DNA from: Anaerolineae bacterium | GTDB lineage: Bacteria > Chloroflexota > Anaerolineae > 4572-78 > NAK82 | NCBI GenBank assembly: GCA_030597485.1 | Contig: JAUVRU010000128.1 | Location: forward strand, 1 to 6,411 | DNA length: 6,411 nt | Direction of reading: 5' to 3' | Shown: positions 1-6,286 of the stretch, piece after piece | How positions within the stretch are numbered: position 1 is the first letter of the stretch | How the letters are laid out: every line of letters starts with the position of its first letter | Notes under the pieces: generated by a model | What the model was told of the DNA's origin: nothing | The model's input: only the letters and a program-made list of their open reading frames with translations | Database searches by the model: none | Position numbers and translations under genes: made by a program

Positions 1-221
1 ACACGCTGGAACATTTCCGCGATATGTGGTATCCACAGATATTTGACCGTTCTATGTTCGATCCAATGGGAAAGCAATCGGAGCCAGACCTGGCAGACCG
101 CCTGAACGCCAAAGCACGTCACCTGATTGAGACCCACTCGCCCACACCATTGCCCGAAGACGTATTGGCCGAGATTGCTGCGCTTGAGGCCAGTTGGTAT
201 GCACGGGTGGGAGCTCAATAG
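1..221 (+). CDS. MttB/trimethylamine methyltransferase family protein, C-terminal part only
   Basis: The reading frame is open from base 3 at the window edge to the TAG at 219-221, giving about 72 C-terminal residues that begin TLEHFRDMWYPQIFDR. This matches the typical end of MttB-family proteins: a TLxHFR motif, then W.P..FDR, then a helical tail with a PLPEDVLAEI segment. It aligns with the end of the next gene (TLKHFRRELWFTRLWDR, later VPPLDEGVEDAI), so the two are adjacent paralogs. Family knowledge: MttB-type TIM barrels transfer a methyl group from a methylated amine to a cognate corrinoid protein in the cytoplasm. The catalytic region lies outside the window, so neither the substrate nor pyrrolysine status can be judged. 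It ends 30 bases before the next start, consistent with one operon. An ATG at 24 is internal and not a real start, because homology continues upstream of it. Confidence 0.82.
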   Translation, partial: TLEHFRDMWYPQIFDRSMFDPMGKQSEPDLADRLNAKARHLIETHSPTPLPEDVLAEIAALEASWYARVGAQ

Positions 222-235
222 ATACAACACTGCTC

Positions 236-241
236 AAGGAG
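236..241 (+). promoter_or_regulatory. Ribosome binding site that decides the start of the second MttB gene
   Basis: AAGGAG lies at 236-241. It is one base from a GTG at 243, too close to serve it, and ten bases from the in-frame GTG at 252. The start at 252 (MAKISLQFLSEDE) is therefore preferred over 243. Confidence 0.6.
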
Positions 242-251
242 AGTGAGAATC

Positions 252-1694
252 GTGGCCAAGATATCGTTGCAGTTTCTTTCCGAGGATGAAAAACACAGAA
301 TACATGCGGCGGCGCTGGATTTATTGGAAGACGTAGGCCTTCGCATCAAGGAGGCAGAGGCCGTCGACATTCTGGCAGACGCGGGGGCACACGTGGACAA
401 AAGCAACCATCGCGTTCGCTTCCCGAAGAGCTTGATCGAGGGGGCGCTTGCCACTGCTCCCTCCGAGTTCAAGCTGTACGGACGCGATATTGATGACCAC
501 ATCATAGATTTGCGCCCGGGCAACGTCTACCATTCGACTAACGGGTACGCTGTCCACTGGTACGACCCGGACAGCGGTACCCGCCGCCCTATCAACCAGG
601 AAGATCTGGCGTGGATCACGCGACTGGCCGATGCACAGGACCAGATGGAGGTTCTATGTGTGATTGGTACCCCTGTCGACGTACCTGCCGAAACCAATGA
701 TCGGTATCAGTTGGTCATCTCCCTGATCAACACGACCAGGCACATCTGGGCGACAGCCTATGGAAAGGAGGGCGTGCGAGACGCGGTGCGTATAGCCTCT
801 ATGGTGCGCGGCGGCCGCGCGGCGCTGCGCCAATACCCGCTGTTCACTCTTGACTTGACCACTCTGAGCCCACTGGAACTGGACCAGCGCCAATCCAGCA
901 CCATGATAGAGGGGGCACGACAAGGGATCCCTATCAGTCTTAGCCCTGGCCCCATTGGGGGAGCGACCGGCCCGGTAACAATGGCCGGGAATGTGACCCA
1001 GGCCAATGCTGAAGTGCTGGGCGCCATTACCTTGTGCCAGATAGTGCAGCCGGGCATCCCGGTGATATACAACCAATACTCACGCAGCCTGGATATGTCC
1101 TCGGGCCAGCTGGCTATGGGCGGCCCGGAGTTTAGCATGCAGCGCGTCGCCACCGCCGAGATGGCTCGTTACTACAATCTCCCATCGCGTGGGGGAGGCA
1201 TGATTTCCGACGCCAATGCAGTCGATGCCCAGATGGGGGCCGAGAAAATGCTCAATTGCCTAATGCCCTCGTTGGCAGGGCTGAACATAGCCAACGGAAT
1301 CGGCATGGCTGACACCCTGAATACTGTGCGCCCCGAGCTGATGGTCATAGACAATGAAATCATCCGTATGGTCGGGCACATACTCAAGGGCTTTGAGGTC
1401 AACCAAGAGACCATTCCCCTGGATCTAATCGGCGAAGTAGGTCCCGGCGGGAACTACCTGACCACAGAGCACACCTTGAAGCACTTCCGCCGCGAGTTGT
1501 GGTTCACGAGACTGTGGGACCGCAAGCCGTGGACAGTGTGGGAGAAGGAGGGCGCTGTGGAAGTTGCAGAACGGGCGTGGGCTATGATAAAGGCTGACAA
1601 GCACGTTGTGCCCCCCTTGGATGAAGGTGTCGAGGATGCTATCTGGGAAGTCGTCCACAAGGCAGATCAGCAATACACTTCTGGTGGACCTTGA
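252..1694 (+). CDS. Non-pyrrolysine MttB-family methyltransferase
   Basis: A 480-residue protein of the trimethylamine methyltransferase (MttB) family, at a typical full family length. Visible landmarks, numbered from GTG 252, are the N-terminal helix HAAALDLLEDVGLRI (about 18-32), NDRYQLVISLINT (149-161), GPIGGATGPVTMAGN (233-247), SDANAVDAQMGAEKM (319-333), VIDNEIIRMV (365-374) and TLKHFRRELW (408-417). Family knowledge: characterised relatives demethylate trimethylamine (pyrrolysine type) or betaines such as glycine betaine, proline betaine or carnitine (non-pyrrolysine type), methylating a corrinoid protein. The frame has no internal TAG, so this is a non-pyrrolysine member and a betaine-like quaternary amine is more likely than trimethylamine. 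The substrate cannot be named from sequence. It follows a paralog by 30 bases. No corrinoid protein gene is adjacent, which is unusual for a dedicated MttB/MttC pair. An alternative GTG start at 243 is disfavoured by ribosome binding site spacing. Confidence 0.9.
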   Translation: MAKISLQFLSEDEKHRIHAAALDLLEDVGLRIKEAEAVDILADAGAHVDKSNHRVRFPKSLIEGALATAPSEFKLYGRDIDDHIIDLRPGNVYHSTNGYAVHWYDPDSGTRRPINQEDLAWITRLADAQDQMEVLCVIGTPVDVPAETNDRYQLVISLINTTRHIWATAYGKEGVRDAVRIASMVRGGRAALRQYPLFTLDLTTLSPLELDQRQSSTMIEGARQGIPISLSPGPIGGATGPVTMAGNVTQANAEVLGAITLCQIVQPGIPVIYNQYSRSLDMSSGQLAMGGPEFSMQRVATAEMARYYNLPSRGGGMISDANAVDAQMGAEKMLNCLMPSLAGLNIANGIGMADTLNTVRPELMVIDNEIIRMVGHILKGFEVNQETIPLDLIGEVGPGGNYLTTEHTLKHFRRELWFTRLWDRKPWTVWEKEGAVEVAERAWAMIKADKHVVPPLDEGVEDAIWEVVHKADQQYTSGGP

Positions 1695-1739
1695 CAGGAA
1701 TTGGTGCAATTCGGTCATTATGGAATTCGTGATTGAGAA

Positions 1740-1850
1740 GTAGGGGCACCTCTTGTGGGTGCCCAGGCCTTCCAGTGGGTGCCCAGGCCTTCCAGTGGGT
1801 GCCCAGGCCGTCTTGTGGGTGCCCAGGGCGGGCACAAGACCCGCCCCTAC
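1740..1850. repeat. GC-rich palindromic repeat element with terminal inverted repeats
   Basis: This 111-bp element fills the middle of the 231-base gap between the MttB and aminotransferase genes. GTAGGGGC at 1740-1747 is the exact reverse complement of GCCCCTAC at 1843-1850. Inside are two perfect 7-bp hairpins: GGGCACC (1744-1750) with GGTGCCC (1758-1764), and GGGCGGG (1826-1832) with CCCGCCC (1840-1846). Between them is a tandem array of units beginning GTGGGTGCCCAGG. There is no coding potential of note. It looks like a non-autonomous, REP- or MITE-like intergenic repeat. No target-site duplication is evident. The second hairpin could slow transcription after the MttB gene, but no T-tract follows it directly, so I do not call it a terminator. 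Confidence 0.75.
1755..1834. repeat. Four tandem 20-bp units (GTGGGTGCCCAGG core)
   Basis: Units begin at 1755, 1775, 1795 and 1815. The first two are identical over 20 bases. The third differs near its 3' end (GTCTT instead of TTCCA), and the fourth keeps only the first 13 bases before running into the GGGCGGG hairpin. The exact 20-bp periodicity without spacers means slippage-type expansion and not CRISPR. Confidence 0.85.
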
Positions 1851-1909
1851 AACCCATTTTGAATACACCAGTCTAGTTTGAACCGTGCCCAAGAAACCAT
1901 AATAACGTG

Positions 1910-1915
1910 AAAGGA
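1910..1915 (+). promoter_or_regulatory. Ribosome binding site of the aminotransferase gene
   Basis: AAAGGA at 1910-1915 lies ten bases before the ATG at 1926, a workable spacing. It supports that start, together with N-terminal homology beginning soon after it. Confidence 0.5.
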
Positions 1916-1925
1916 AAACGCAGAA

Positions 1926-3287
1926 ATGGATGAAAAAGCTGTTCAAATGCCGGTAATTCATCGCTCGTGGGATTTACCACTGCCCCTCATCGAGCGGGGT
2001 GAGGGCATCTACCTGTGGGACCAGGATGGGAAGCGTTATATCGATGGGTCGGCAGGCTCGTCGGTGGTGGTGACCATAGGTCACGGCGTGCAGAGTGTCG
2101 TGGATGCCATGTATGAGCAGGGCAAGAAGGTCTGCTTTGCCGCGCCTCACGTCTTCTCCAATGAGCCGATGCTGGAGTTGGGCAAGATGGTGGCCGAGCG
2201 CGCGCCCGGCACCCTGCGCAACAACTGCAGAACCTGGTTCGGCACCACGGGGACCGATGCAGTCGACTCGGCGGTGCGTACGGCCCGGGAGTATTTTGTA
2301 TTCACGGGCAAACCGTCAAAATTCGCGGTTGTCGGCCGCTGGCAAGCCTTCCACGGCAACAGCATTGCCGTGGCCGGTATCCACGGGCATACCGACCGTC
2401 GCCGTCTGTTCTACCCTATGTATCGCAACAGTCCCCACATTCCGCCCGCGTACTGCTATCGTTGCCATTTTGAGAAGACCTACCCGGAATGTGACCTGAA
2501 GTGTGCCCGCGCCCTGGAGACCGCTATCCGCCAGGAAGGTCCGGAAAACGTGGCGGCCTTCATCGCCGAGCCTGTGGTGGGGGCAGCCCTGGGGTCAGTG
2601 CCGGCCCCGCCTGGATACTTCCAAGTCATCCGCGACATCTGCGATCGCTATGATGTGCTGATGATCGTGGACGAAGTGATGACGGGCTTCGGGAGGATCG
2701 GCCACTGGTTTGGCATCGAAGAATGGGAGGGGGTCACGCCTGATATCATCGCTACCGCCAAAGGTATGACCTCCGGCTACACGGCTATGTCGGCCACGAT
2801 CGCTAAGGAAGAGATTTGGCAAATAATCCAGGAAGGTGGCCTTCCGTTCCTGGCGGGGCACACGATGAACCAGAACCCCGTCTCCTGTGCCGGAGGTGTA
2901 GCCGTCCTGAAGTACCTTGAGGAGAAGAACCTGCTTGCCAATTCGAAGGAAGTGGGCGCCTATCTGCTGGAGCGCCTGCACGAGCTGCTCGAGTTGGACA
3001 TCATCGGCGATGTGCGGGGCAAGGGCCTGATGTGCGGACTTGAGTTCGTGAAGGACAAGGAGACCAAGGAACCCTTCCCGCGAGAGCTTAAGGTGGGCCG
3101 CCGTTTCGAGCTGGAGGCTCTCGAACGGGGGCTGATCCTGTTCGCAGGCCGAGGATGCGTCGAGGGGGCCATGGGTGACATGATGCTGGTCACCCCACCG
3201 CTGGTCATCACCCGCCAGCAAGTGGACGAGATGATGGACATCCTCAAAGAGACCACCAAGGCCATACAGGCTCAGGTTCTCGGCTAG
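1926..3287 (+). CDS. Class III PLP-dependent aminotransferase with four-cysteine insert
   Basis: A 453-residue fold-type I, class III (omega/ornithine-type) aminotransferase of usual family length, cytoplasmic. Seen: the N-terminal GIYLWDQDGKRYIDG (27-41); the phosphate-binding loop GTTGTDA (107-113), in place of the commoner SGSEA; the ring-stacking FHG (142-144); AEPVVG (214-219); the Asp of DEVMTGFGR (D249) that contacts the pyridine nitrogen; the Schiff-base lysine in ATAKGMTSGY (K279); GHTMNQNP (311-318); RGKGLMCG (364-371); and VTPPLVIT (422-429). All expected catalytic residues are present, so it should be active. The substrate cannot be assigned; the group includes beta-alanine, GABA, taurine and aminobutyrate enzymes. 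It carries C177-x2-C180-x8-C189-x3-C193 between FHG and AEP. It is followed after 24 bases by the isomerase gene, implying cotranscription. Confidence 0.93.
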   Translation: MDEKAVQMPVIHRSWDLPLPLIERGEGIYLWDQDGKRYIDGSAGSSVVVTIGHGVQSVVDAMYEQGKKVCFAAPHVFSNEPMLELGKMVAERAPGTLRNNCRTWFGTTGTDAVDSAVRTAREYFVFTGKPSKFAVVGRWQAFHGNSIAVAGIHGHTDRRRLFYPMYRNSPHIPPAYCYRCHFEKTYPECDLKCARALETAIRQEGPENVAAFIAEPVVGAALGSVPAPPGYFQVIRDICDRYDVLMIVDEVMTGFGRIGHWFGIEEWEGVTPDIIATAKGMTSGYTAMSATIAKEEIWQIIQEGGLPFLAGHTMNQNPVSCAGGVAVLKYLEEKNLLANSKEVGAYLLERLHELLELDIIGDVRGKGLMCGLEFVKDKETKEPFPRELKVGRRFELEALERGLILFAGRGCVEGAMGDMMLVTPPLVITRQQVDEMMDILKETTKAIQAQVLG

Positions 3288-3298
3288 GCAGGGTCACC

Positions 3299-3304
3299 GA
3301 GGAA
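3299..3304 (+). promoter_or_regulatory. Ribosome binding site of the isomerase-like gene
   Basis: GAGGAA at 3299-3304 sits seven bases before the ATG at 3312, a good spacing that fixes the start. Confidence 0.6.
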
Positions 3305-3311
3305 GAACTAT

Positions 3312-4172
3312 ATGAAAATCGGTATGCTTACGGGTATATGGTTTTTGGCCGAGTCGGCGACGCTGCGGGCAAGCCTGCAGCGCGCCGCCGCTCTCGGCTT
3401 TCGCTACGTGGACCCCCACGGCCCCTTCCACGCTGGCCCCGCTCATTTGACGATGGGTGAGCGTCTGGCTGTGAAAGCTGAGATGGAGTCGCTGGGCTTG
3501 ACACCGCGCTGTTATGTGTTGCATCCTCTGCATAACATCGCCTCGGCCAGTGATGCGGAGCTGGAGCAAAGCTATGCTTACCTACAGGAAGGCATAGATT
3601 TGGCTGTGACGTGGGAGATGAATCAGCTGGAGTTCAACGCTGGGCAATGGGCCTACGGGCTTGGCCGCGAAGAATCCTGGATGAGAGTTGTCCGTTTCCT
3701 GCAACGAGTGTGCGACTACGCCGCTCCTCGTGGGGTCTTCATAGCCCAGGAGACGGAGCCCTACGTGTGGTTCCTGGTCAACGACACTGCCTCCACGGTA
3801 AGAATGCTGGAGGATGTGGATCGCTCCAACTTCACGACGCTGGTGGATTTTGGACACATGGCGCTGGCGCGCGAAGGCCCTGATGAACTGGTCAGGTTGG
3901 GCGACTCGATTATCCATGCCCATTTCAGCGATCACCAGACGCTGCTGCATACCAACCAGGTCATAGGGACAGGTGTTGCCCGCATAGCCGACTATCTTGA
4001 CGCTTTGCGCCGCATGGACATAGACAAGCACGTTAAGCGCTTTGGCTACGATGAGATTGTTATCAGCCTTGAGCTGGGTGCGCCTGGAGGCGAGGTAGAA
4101 GATGCCGATGACGGGGTACGCCGGTCATTACAGCACATCCAGGAGATAGCCCCGTACATGTCATTGAAATAG
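3312..4172 (+). CDS. Sugar phosphate isomerase/epimerase-like TIM-barrel protein
   Basis: A 286-residue protein of the xylose isomerase-like TIM barrel superfamily (AP endonuclease family 2 fold), the usual size for this group. It opens with MKIGMLTGIW, a first barrel strand, followed by the helix SLQRAAALGFRYVD (21-34). Likely divalent-metal ligands stand at strand ends in the expected order: a Glu in FIAQETEP (E147 or E149), D179 and H182 in TLVDFGHMA, H202/H204 in IIHAHFSDH, and E254 in VISLELGAPGG. Family knowledge: members isomerise or epimerise sugars, inositols, hydroxypyruvate and similar polyols. The exact reaction is not predictable. It lies 24 bases downstream of the aminotransferase and upstream of the LarA-like gene, in the same orientation, so a role in processing a hydroxylated carbon skeleton in the same pathway is a reasonable inference. 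Confidence 0.88.
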   Translation: MKIGMLTGIWFLAESATLRASLQRAAALGFRYVDPHGPFHAGPAHLTMGERLAVKAEMESLGLTPRCYVLHPLHNIASASDAELEQSYAYLQEGIDLAVTWEMNQLEFNAGQWAYGLGREESWMRVVRFLQRVCDYAAPRGVFIAQETEPYVWFLVNDTASTVRMLEDVDRSNFTTLVDFGHMALAREGPDELVRLGDSIIHAHFSDHQTLLHTNQVIGTGVARIADYLDALRRMDIDKHVKRFGYDEIVISLELGAPGGEVEDADDGVRRSLQHIQEIAPYMSLK

Positions 4173-4177
4173 CGTCT

Positions 4178-4187
4178 GAGGAGGGAG
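4178..4187 (+). promoter_or_regulatory. Orphan Shine-Dalgarno-like sequence with no usable start
   Basis: GAGGAGGGAG is a near-perfect anti-SD match just after the isomerase stop. The first in-frame candidate start for the next gene is a TTG at 4201, whose spacing is about 13-15 bases and whose following 28 or so codons (to about 4287) do not resemble the LarA family. The motif therefore has no evident partner. It may be chance or an eroded start region. Confidence 0.35.
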
Positions 4188-4282
4188 TCTACATTCCGCC
4201 TTGGCGGCCGGGAACACGGTGGGTATTCAGTGTATCCGAGGGGCTCTCTGTGTTGCTTGGCTGGGCCGAGTGGGGCAAGAAC

Positions 4283-4288
4283 AGGAGG
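4283..4288 (+). promoter_or_regulatory. Strong ribosome binding site pointing at an ACG codon
   Basis: AGGAGG at 4283-4288 is a consensus Shine-Dalgarno. The codon at ideal distance (8 bases) in the LarA-like frame is ACG at 4297, followed by KVKGPW, which is how LarA-like N-termini normally begin after Met. The GTG at 4288 overlaps the motif itself and the ATG at 4336 is too far away. Confidence 0.5.
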
Positions 4289-5514
4289 TGTGGCTTACGA
4301 AAGTTAAAGGGCCTTGGCAAGCTTGGGACGGTGATATGGAGAAGGACCTGAGTTTCCCAGAAGGGTGGCAGGTGTCTGTTGCCGCTATGAATGACGGAGA
4401 GCCAATTGACCATCGGAGGTGTGAGCAAGTCCTTCACTCCCCTACAGGCACGCCACCTTTGGAAGACCTAGCCAAGCAGGCCCAAAGGGCATCAATCGTG
4501 GTGGAGGATATCACGCGTCCTTGTCCCACTGCACAAATCTTGCCCAGTGTCTTGGCCAATTTGACGCGTGGTGGTTTGGGGCATGAACAGGTGCGGGTCA
4601 TCGTGGGCACAGGCGCACACACTTGCATGCACCGTGCAGAGTTGTTGAAGAAGATAGGCCAAGACATTTTGGAGAATGTTGTTGTCTCCCAGCATCATCC
4701 CTATGAAAACCTGGCGTATTTGGGGGAGTCCCGACGGGGAACACCAATCTACATCAACCGTCACTTCCTCGAATCTGACCTGCGCATCGCTGTAGGTGGG
4801 ATTACGCCACATTCTTTCACAGGCTTCAGTGGTGGAGCCAAGCTGGTGGCTGTGGGCATAGCGGGCATGGACACCATATGTGCCAATCATAAGCGCGCCA
4901 TCGCTGGGGAGGCAGGTGGTGTGGGGAACGTGGCAGGGAATGAATGCCGATCTGATATGGAGGAGATAGCGGAAAGGGCTGGTTTGGCGTTCATTGTTGG
5001 TGGCGTGGTGAACTCACGAAGACAGCTGGCAGGTGTTTTCGCTGGGCATATGATACAGGCTCATCGAGCTGCTGCCGAGTTTGCCCGGCGAGTCTACGCC
5101 ACGCCACTTCCTCCGCCAGCCGATATCGGCATCTTCAATGCTTATCCCAAAGACATTGATCTGGTACAGGCCATCAATGCCTTCCGGGCGGTTGACAACC
5201 AGATAGACAAGGTGGTACGCCCAGGAGGTACGGTTGTGATAGCTTCTGCCTGTCCGGAAGGGGCTGGCTTTCATCTGTGGGCAGGCCCTGGCGGCAGACA
5301 TGATTTGGTCTACGACCAATACAGGGATTTTGGCGGATACCAGGTCATTATCTACTCTCCCCACCTATCTTACCTGGAAGCGAAGCCAACCTATCCAGAT
5401 AACACATTGGTGTTCAAGAGTTGGCAGGAAACCGTTGAGGAACTGACGAGACAGCACGGCACGGCTGCTTCGGTGACTGTCTTCCCATGCGCCTCTCTGC
5501 AGATGCCAGCTTGA
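4288..5514 (+). CDS. LarA-like protein (nickel-dependent lactate racemase superfamily, DUF2088)
   Basis: About 405-408 residues. Compared from memory with Lactobacillus plantarum LarA (numbers from GTG 4288): D74-I-T-R77 matches the DHTR substrate motif (D72, R75); GTGAH111 matches H108; ITPH175 and GFSGGAK185 match H174 and pincer-bearing K184; CANH201 matches Ni-ligand H200; and VQ294AIN297 matches Q295 and K298, with Lys replaced by Asn. Near-identical numbering supports a start close to 4288-4297. The nickel-pincer nucleotide ligands are thus kept, and 2-hydroxyacid racemisation or epimerisation is likely. The altered residues (DITR, N297, GGAK instead of GGRK) suggest a substrate other than lactate. 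Maturation needs LarB, LarC and LarE, none seen here. The start is uncertain: GTG 4288, ACG 4297 (best ribosome binding site), ATG 4336 (would lose the first strand) or TTG 4201 (adds a non-homologous stretch). It ends 43 bases from the convergent hydrolase stop. Confidence 0.85.
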   Translation: MWLTKVKGPWQAWDGDMEKDLSFPEGWQVSVAAMNDGEPIDHRRCEQVLHSPTGTPPLEDLAKQAQRASIVVEDITRPCPTAQILPSVLANLTRGGLGHEQVRVIVGTGAHTCMHRAELLKKIGQDILENVVVSQHHPYENLAYLGESRRGTPIYINRHFLESDLRIAVGGITPHSFTGFSGGAKLVAVGIAGMDTICANHKRAIAGEAGGVGNVAGNECRSDMEEIAERAGLAFIVGGVVNSRRQLAGVFAGHMIQAHRAAAEFARRVYATPLPPPADIGIFNAYPKDIDLVQAINAFRAVDNQIDKVVRPGGTVVIASACPEGAGFHLWAGPGGRHDLVYDQYRDFGGYQVIIYSPHLSYLEAKPTYPDNTLVFKSWQETVEELTRQHGTAASVTVFPCASLQMPA

Positions 5515-5557
5515 TGAGCGGACTCTCACCTCAGCTCGTCCCGTCAGTCGGCTGCAC

Positions 5558-6286
5558 TCAGTGCTGCGAGCACGCTGCGAGCACCTGGTTCGTGCCCCAC
5601 ACCTGAGCGTACGCACGCGCCAGGGCTGATAATGACGCGCGGTGATGTTCGGCGAAAAACGTGACCACTGCATCCTCAACCACAATGATATTGTAACCCC
5701 GATCAGAAGCGTCTCGGGCAGTGTTTTCGACGCACATGTCGGTTGCCATACCCGTTACCACGAGCGTCCCGATGTCCATATTGTGCAGCATCTGATCGAT
5801 ACCAGTTGCATTGAACGGGCTACTTGCGTTCTTGTCAATGATCAGCTCGCCGGGTAAAGGGACCAGCTGCTCTACGATTTGGTGTTCAAAGGTTCCTCGG
5901 GACCACAGATGAGATGTGCCAAACTTGTCTCGTGCCTCTACTTCACGTTTCTGCCGGCGAAGGATCATGTCTCTTCCATCTGGCAGCCAAGGACCGTTGC
6001 GAGTGTAAATGACCTCCCGTCTCGCCTGTCGAAACGCATCCAGAAGGCATCGGGTGTTGGGGATGGTGATCTCCAGAACGCGTGGCACATAATATTTGGC
6101 AATCTCAGGATACTGCTCAATGATCATCTTCCCCAGGCCACAGCCGGGATTTGAAGAGTAATTCTGATAGTCAATGATCATGAGCGCAGCGTGGGCCCAG
6201 TCCACCCTGAATGTGGGCCAAGGGATGACCCAGTTGGGCAGCGTCTGTGGCGAGTCGATCGGTTTGTCGGTCATTTCTACTGACAT
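5558..6286 (-). CDS. Isochorismatase-like cysteine hydrolase
   Basis: A 242-residue cytoplasmic alpha/beta hydrolase of the isochorismatase-like superfamily. The catalytic triad is visible: D39 in ALMIIDYQN, K152 in ELIIDKNASSPFNAT, and C185 in TGMATDMCVENTARDASDRGY, where the M-A bond preceding TD is the usual non-proline cis-peptide site. Family knowledge: cysteine members are mostly amidases (nicotinamidase, N-carbamoylsarcosine, biuret or ureidoacrylate hydrolases). With Cys and Lys present, an amidase is favoured over a true isochorismatase. The substrate is unknown; an amide or carbamoyl derivative of an amine would suit the neighbourhood. The start at 6286 (MSVEMTDKPID) is chosen for GGAGGAG immediately upstream; the frame stays open to 6349 but that extension (MGGDRT...) is MttB-remnant sequence in another frame. 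The C-terminus ends VLAACSQH after an 11-bp tandem duplication, which probably changed the last residues. Confidence 0.9.
   Translation of the reverse strand: MSVEMTDKPIDSPQTLPNWVIPWPTFRVDWAHAALMIIDYQNYSSNPGCGLGKMIIEQYPEIAKYYVPRVLEITIPNTRCLLDAFRQARREVIYTRNGPWLPDGRDMILRRQKREVEARDKFGTSHLWSRGTFEHQIVEQLVPLPGELIIDKNASSPFNATGIDQMLHNMDIGTLVVTGMATDMCVENTARDASDRGYNIIVVEDAVVTFFAEHHRASLSALARAYAQVWGTNQVLAACSQH
5563..5584. repeat. Perfect 11-bp tandem duplication in the 3' end of the hydrolase gene
   Basis: GCTGCGAGCAC occurs at 5563-5573 and again at 5574-5584. Eleven bases is not a multiple of three, so the duplication shifts the hydrolase frame in its last codons. Removing one copy in silico gives GTNQVLAALSAAD followed by TGA (complement of 5544-5546), instead of GTNQVLAACSQH. 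Confidence 0.9.

Noticed and set aside
1698..1712. Small inverted repeat GAATT-GGTGC-AATTC after the MttB stop
   Set aside because: A 5-bp AT-rich stem without a T-tract is too weak to call a terminator or operator.
1691..1721. Possible promoter: TTGACA at 1691-1696 with CATTAT at 1716-1721
   Set aside because: The spacer is 19 bases, the -35 overlaps the MttB stop codon, and no second signal supports it.
1755..1834. CRISPR array
   Set aside because: The units abut directly with no spacers and degrade at one end, so this is a simple tandem repeat.
1878..1903. Possible -10 CATAAT (1898-1903) with TTGAAC (1878-1883) before the aminotransferase
   Set aside because: The spacer is only 14 bases, and the implied transcript start would fall on the ribosome binding site.
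1425..1961. Minus-strand open frame with a repeated GTHK/GRPGHP peptide
   Set aside because: The peptide periodicity is only the translation of the 20-bp tandem DNA repeat, and the rest is antisense to the MttB gene.
2595..3221. Long minus-strand open frame (208 codons) inside the aminotransferase
   Set aside because: It lies wholly antisense to a gene with clear catalytic motifs, has no recognisable domain, and reflects GC-rich third positions.
3582..4031. Minus-strand open frame of 149 codons
   Set aside because: It is antisense to the well-supported TIM-barrel gene and has no family resemblance.
4201..4287. TTG start at 4201 for the LarA-like protein
   Set aside because: The added 29 residues do not resemble LarA N-termini, and the nearest Shine-Dalgarno is too far upstream.
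5515..5557. Bidirectional terminator between the convergent genes
   Set aside because: Only a 4-bp stem (GCAC/GTGC) is visible nearby, with no T-tract on either strand.
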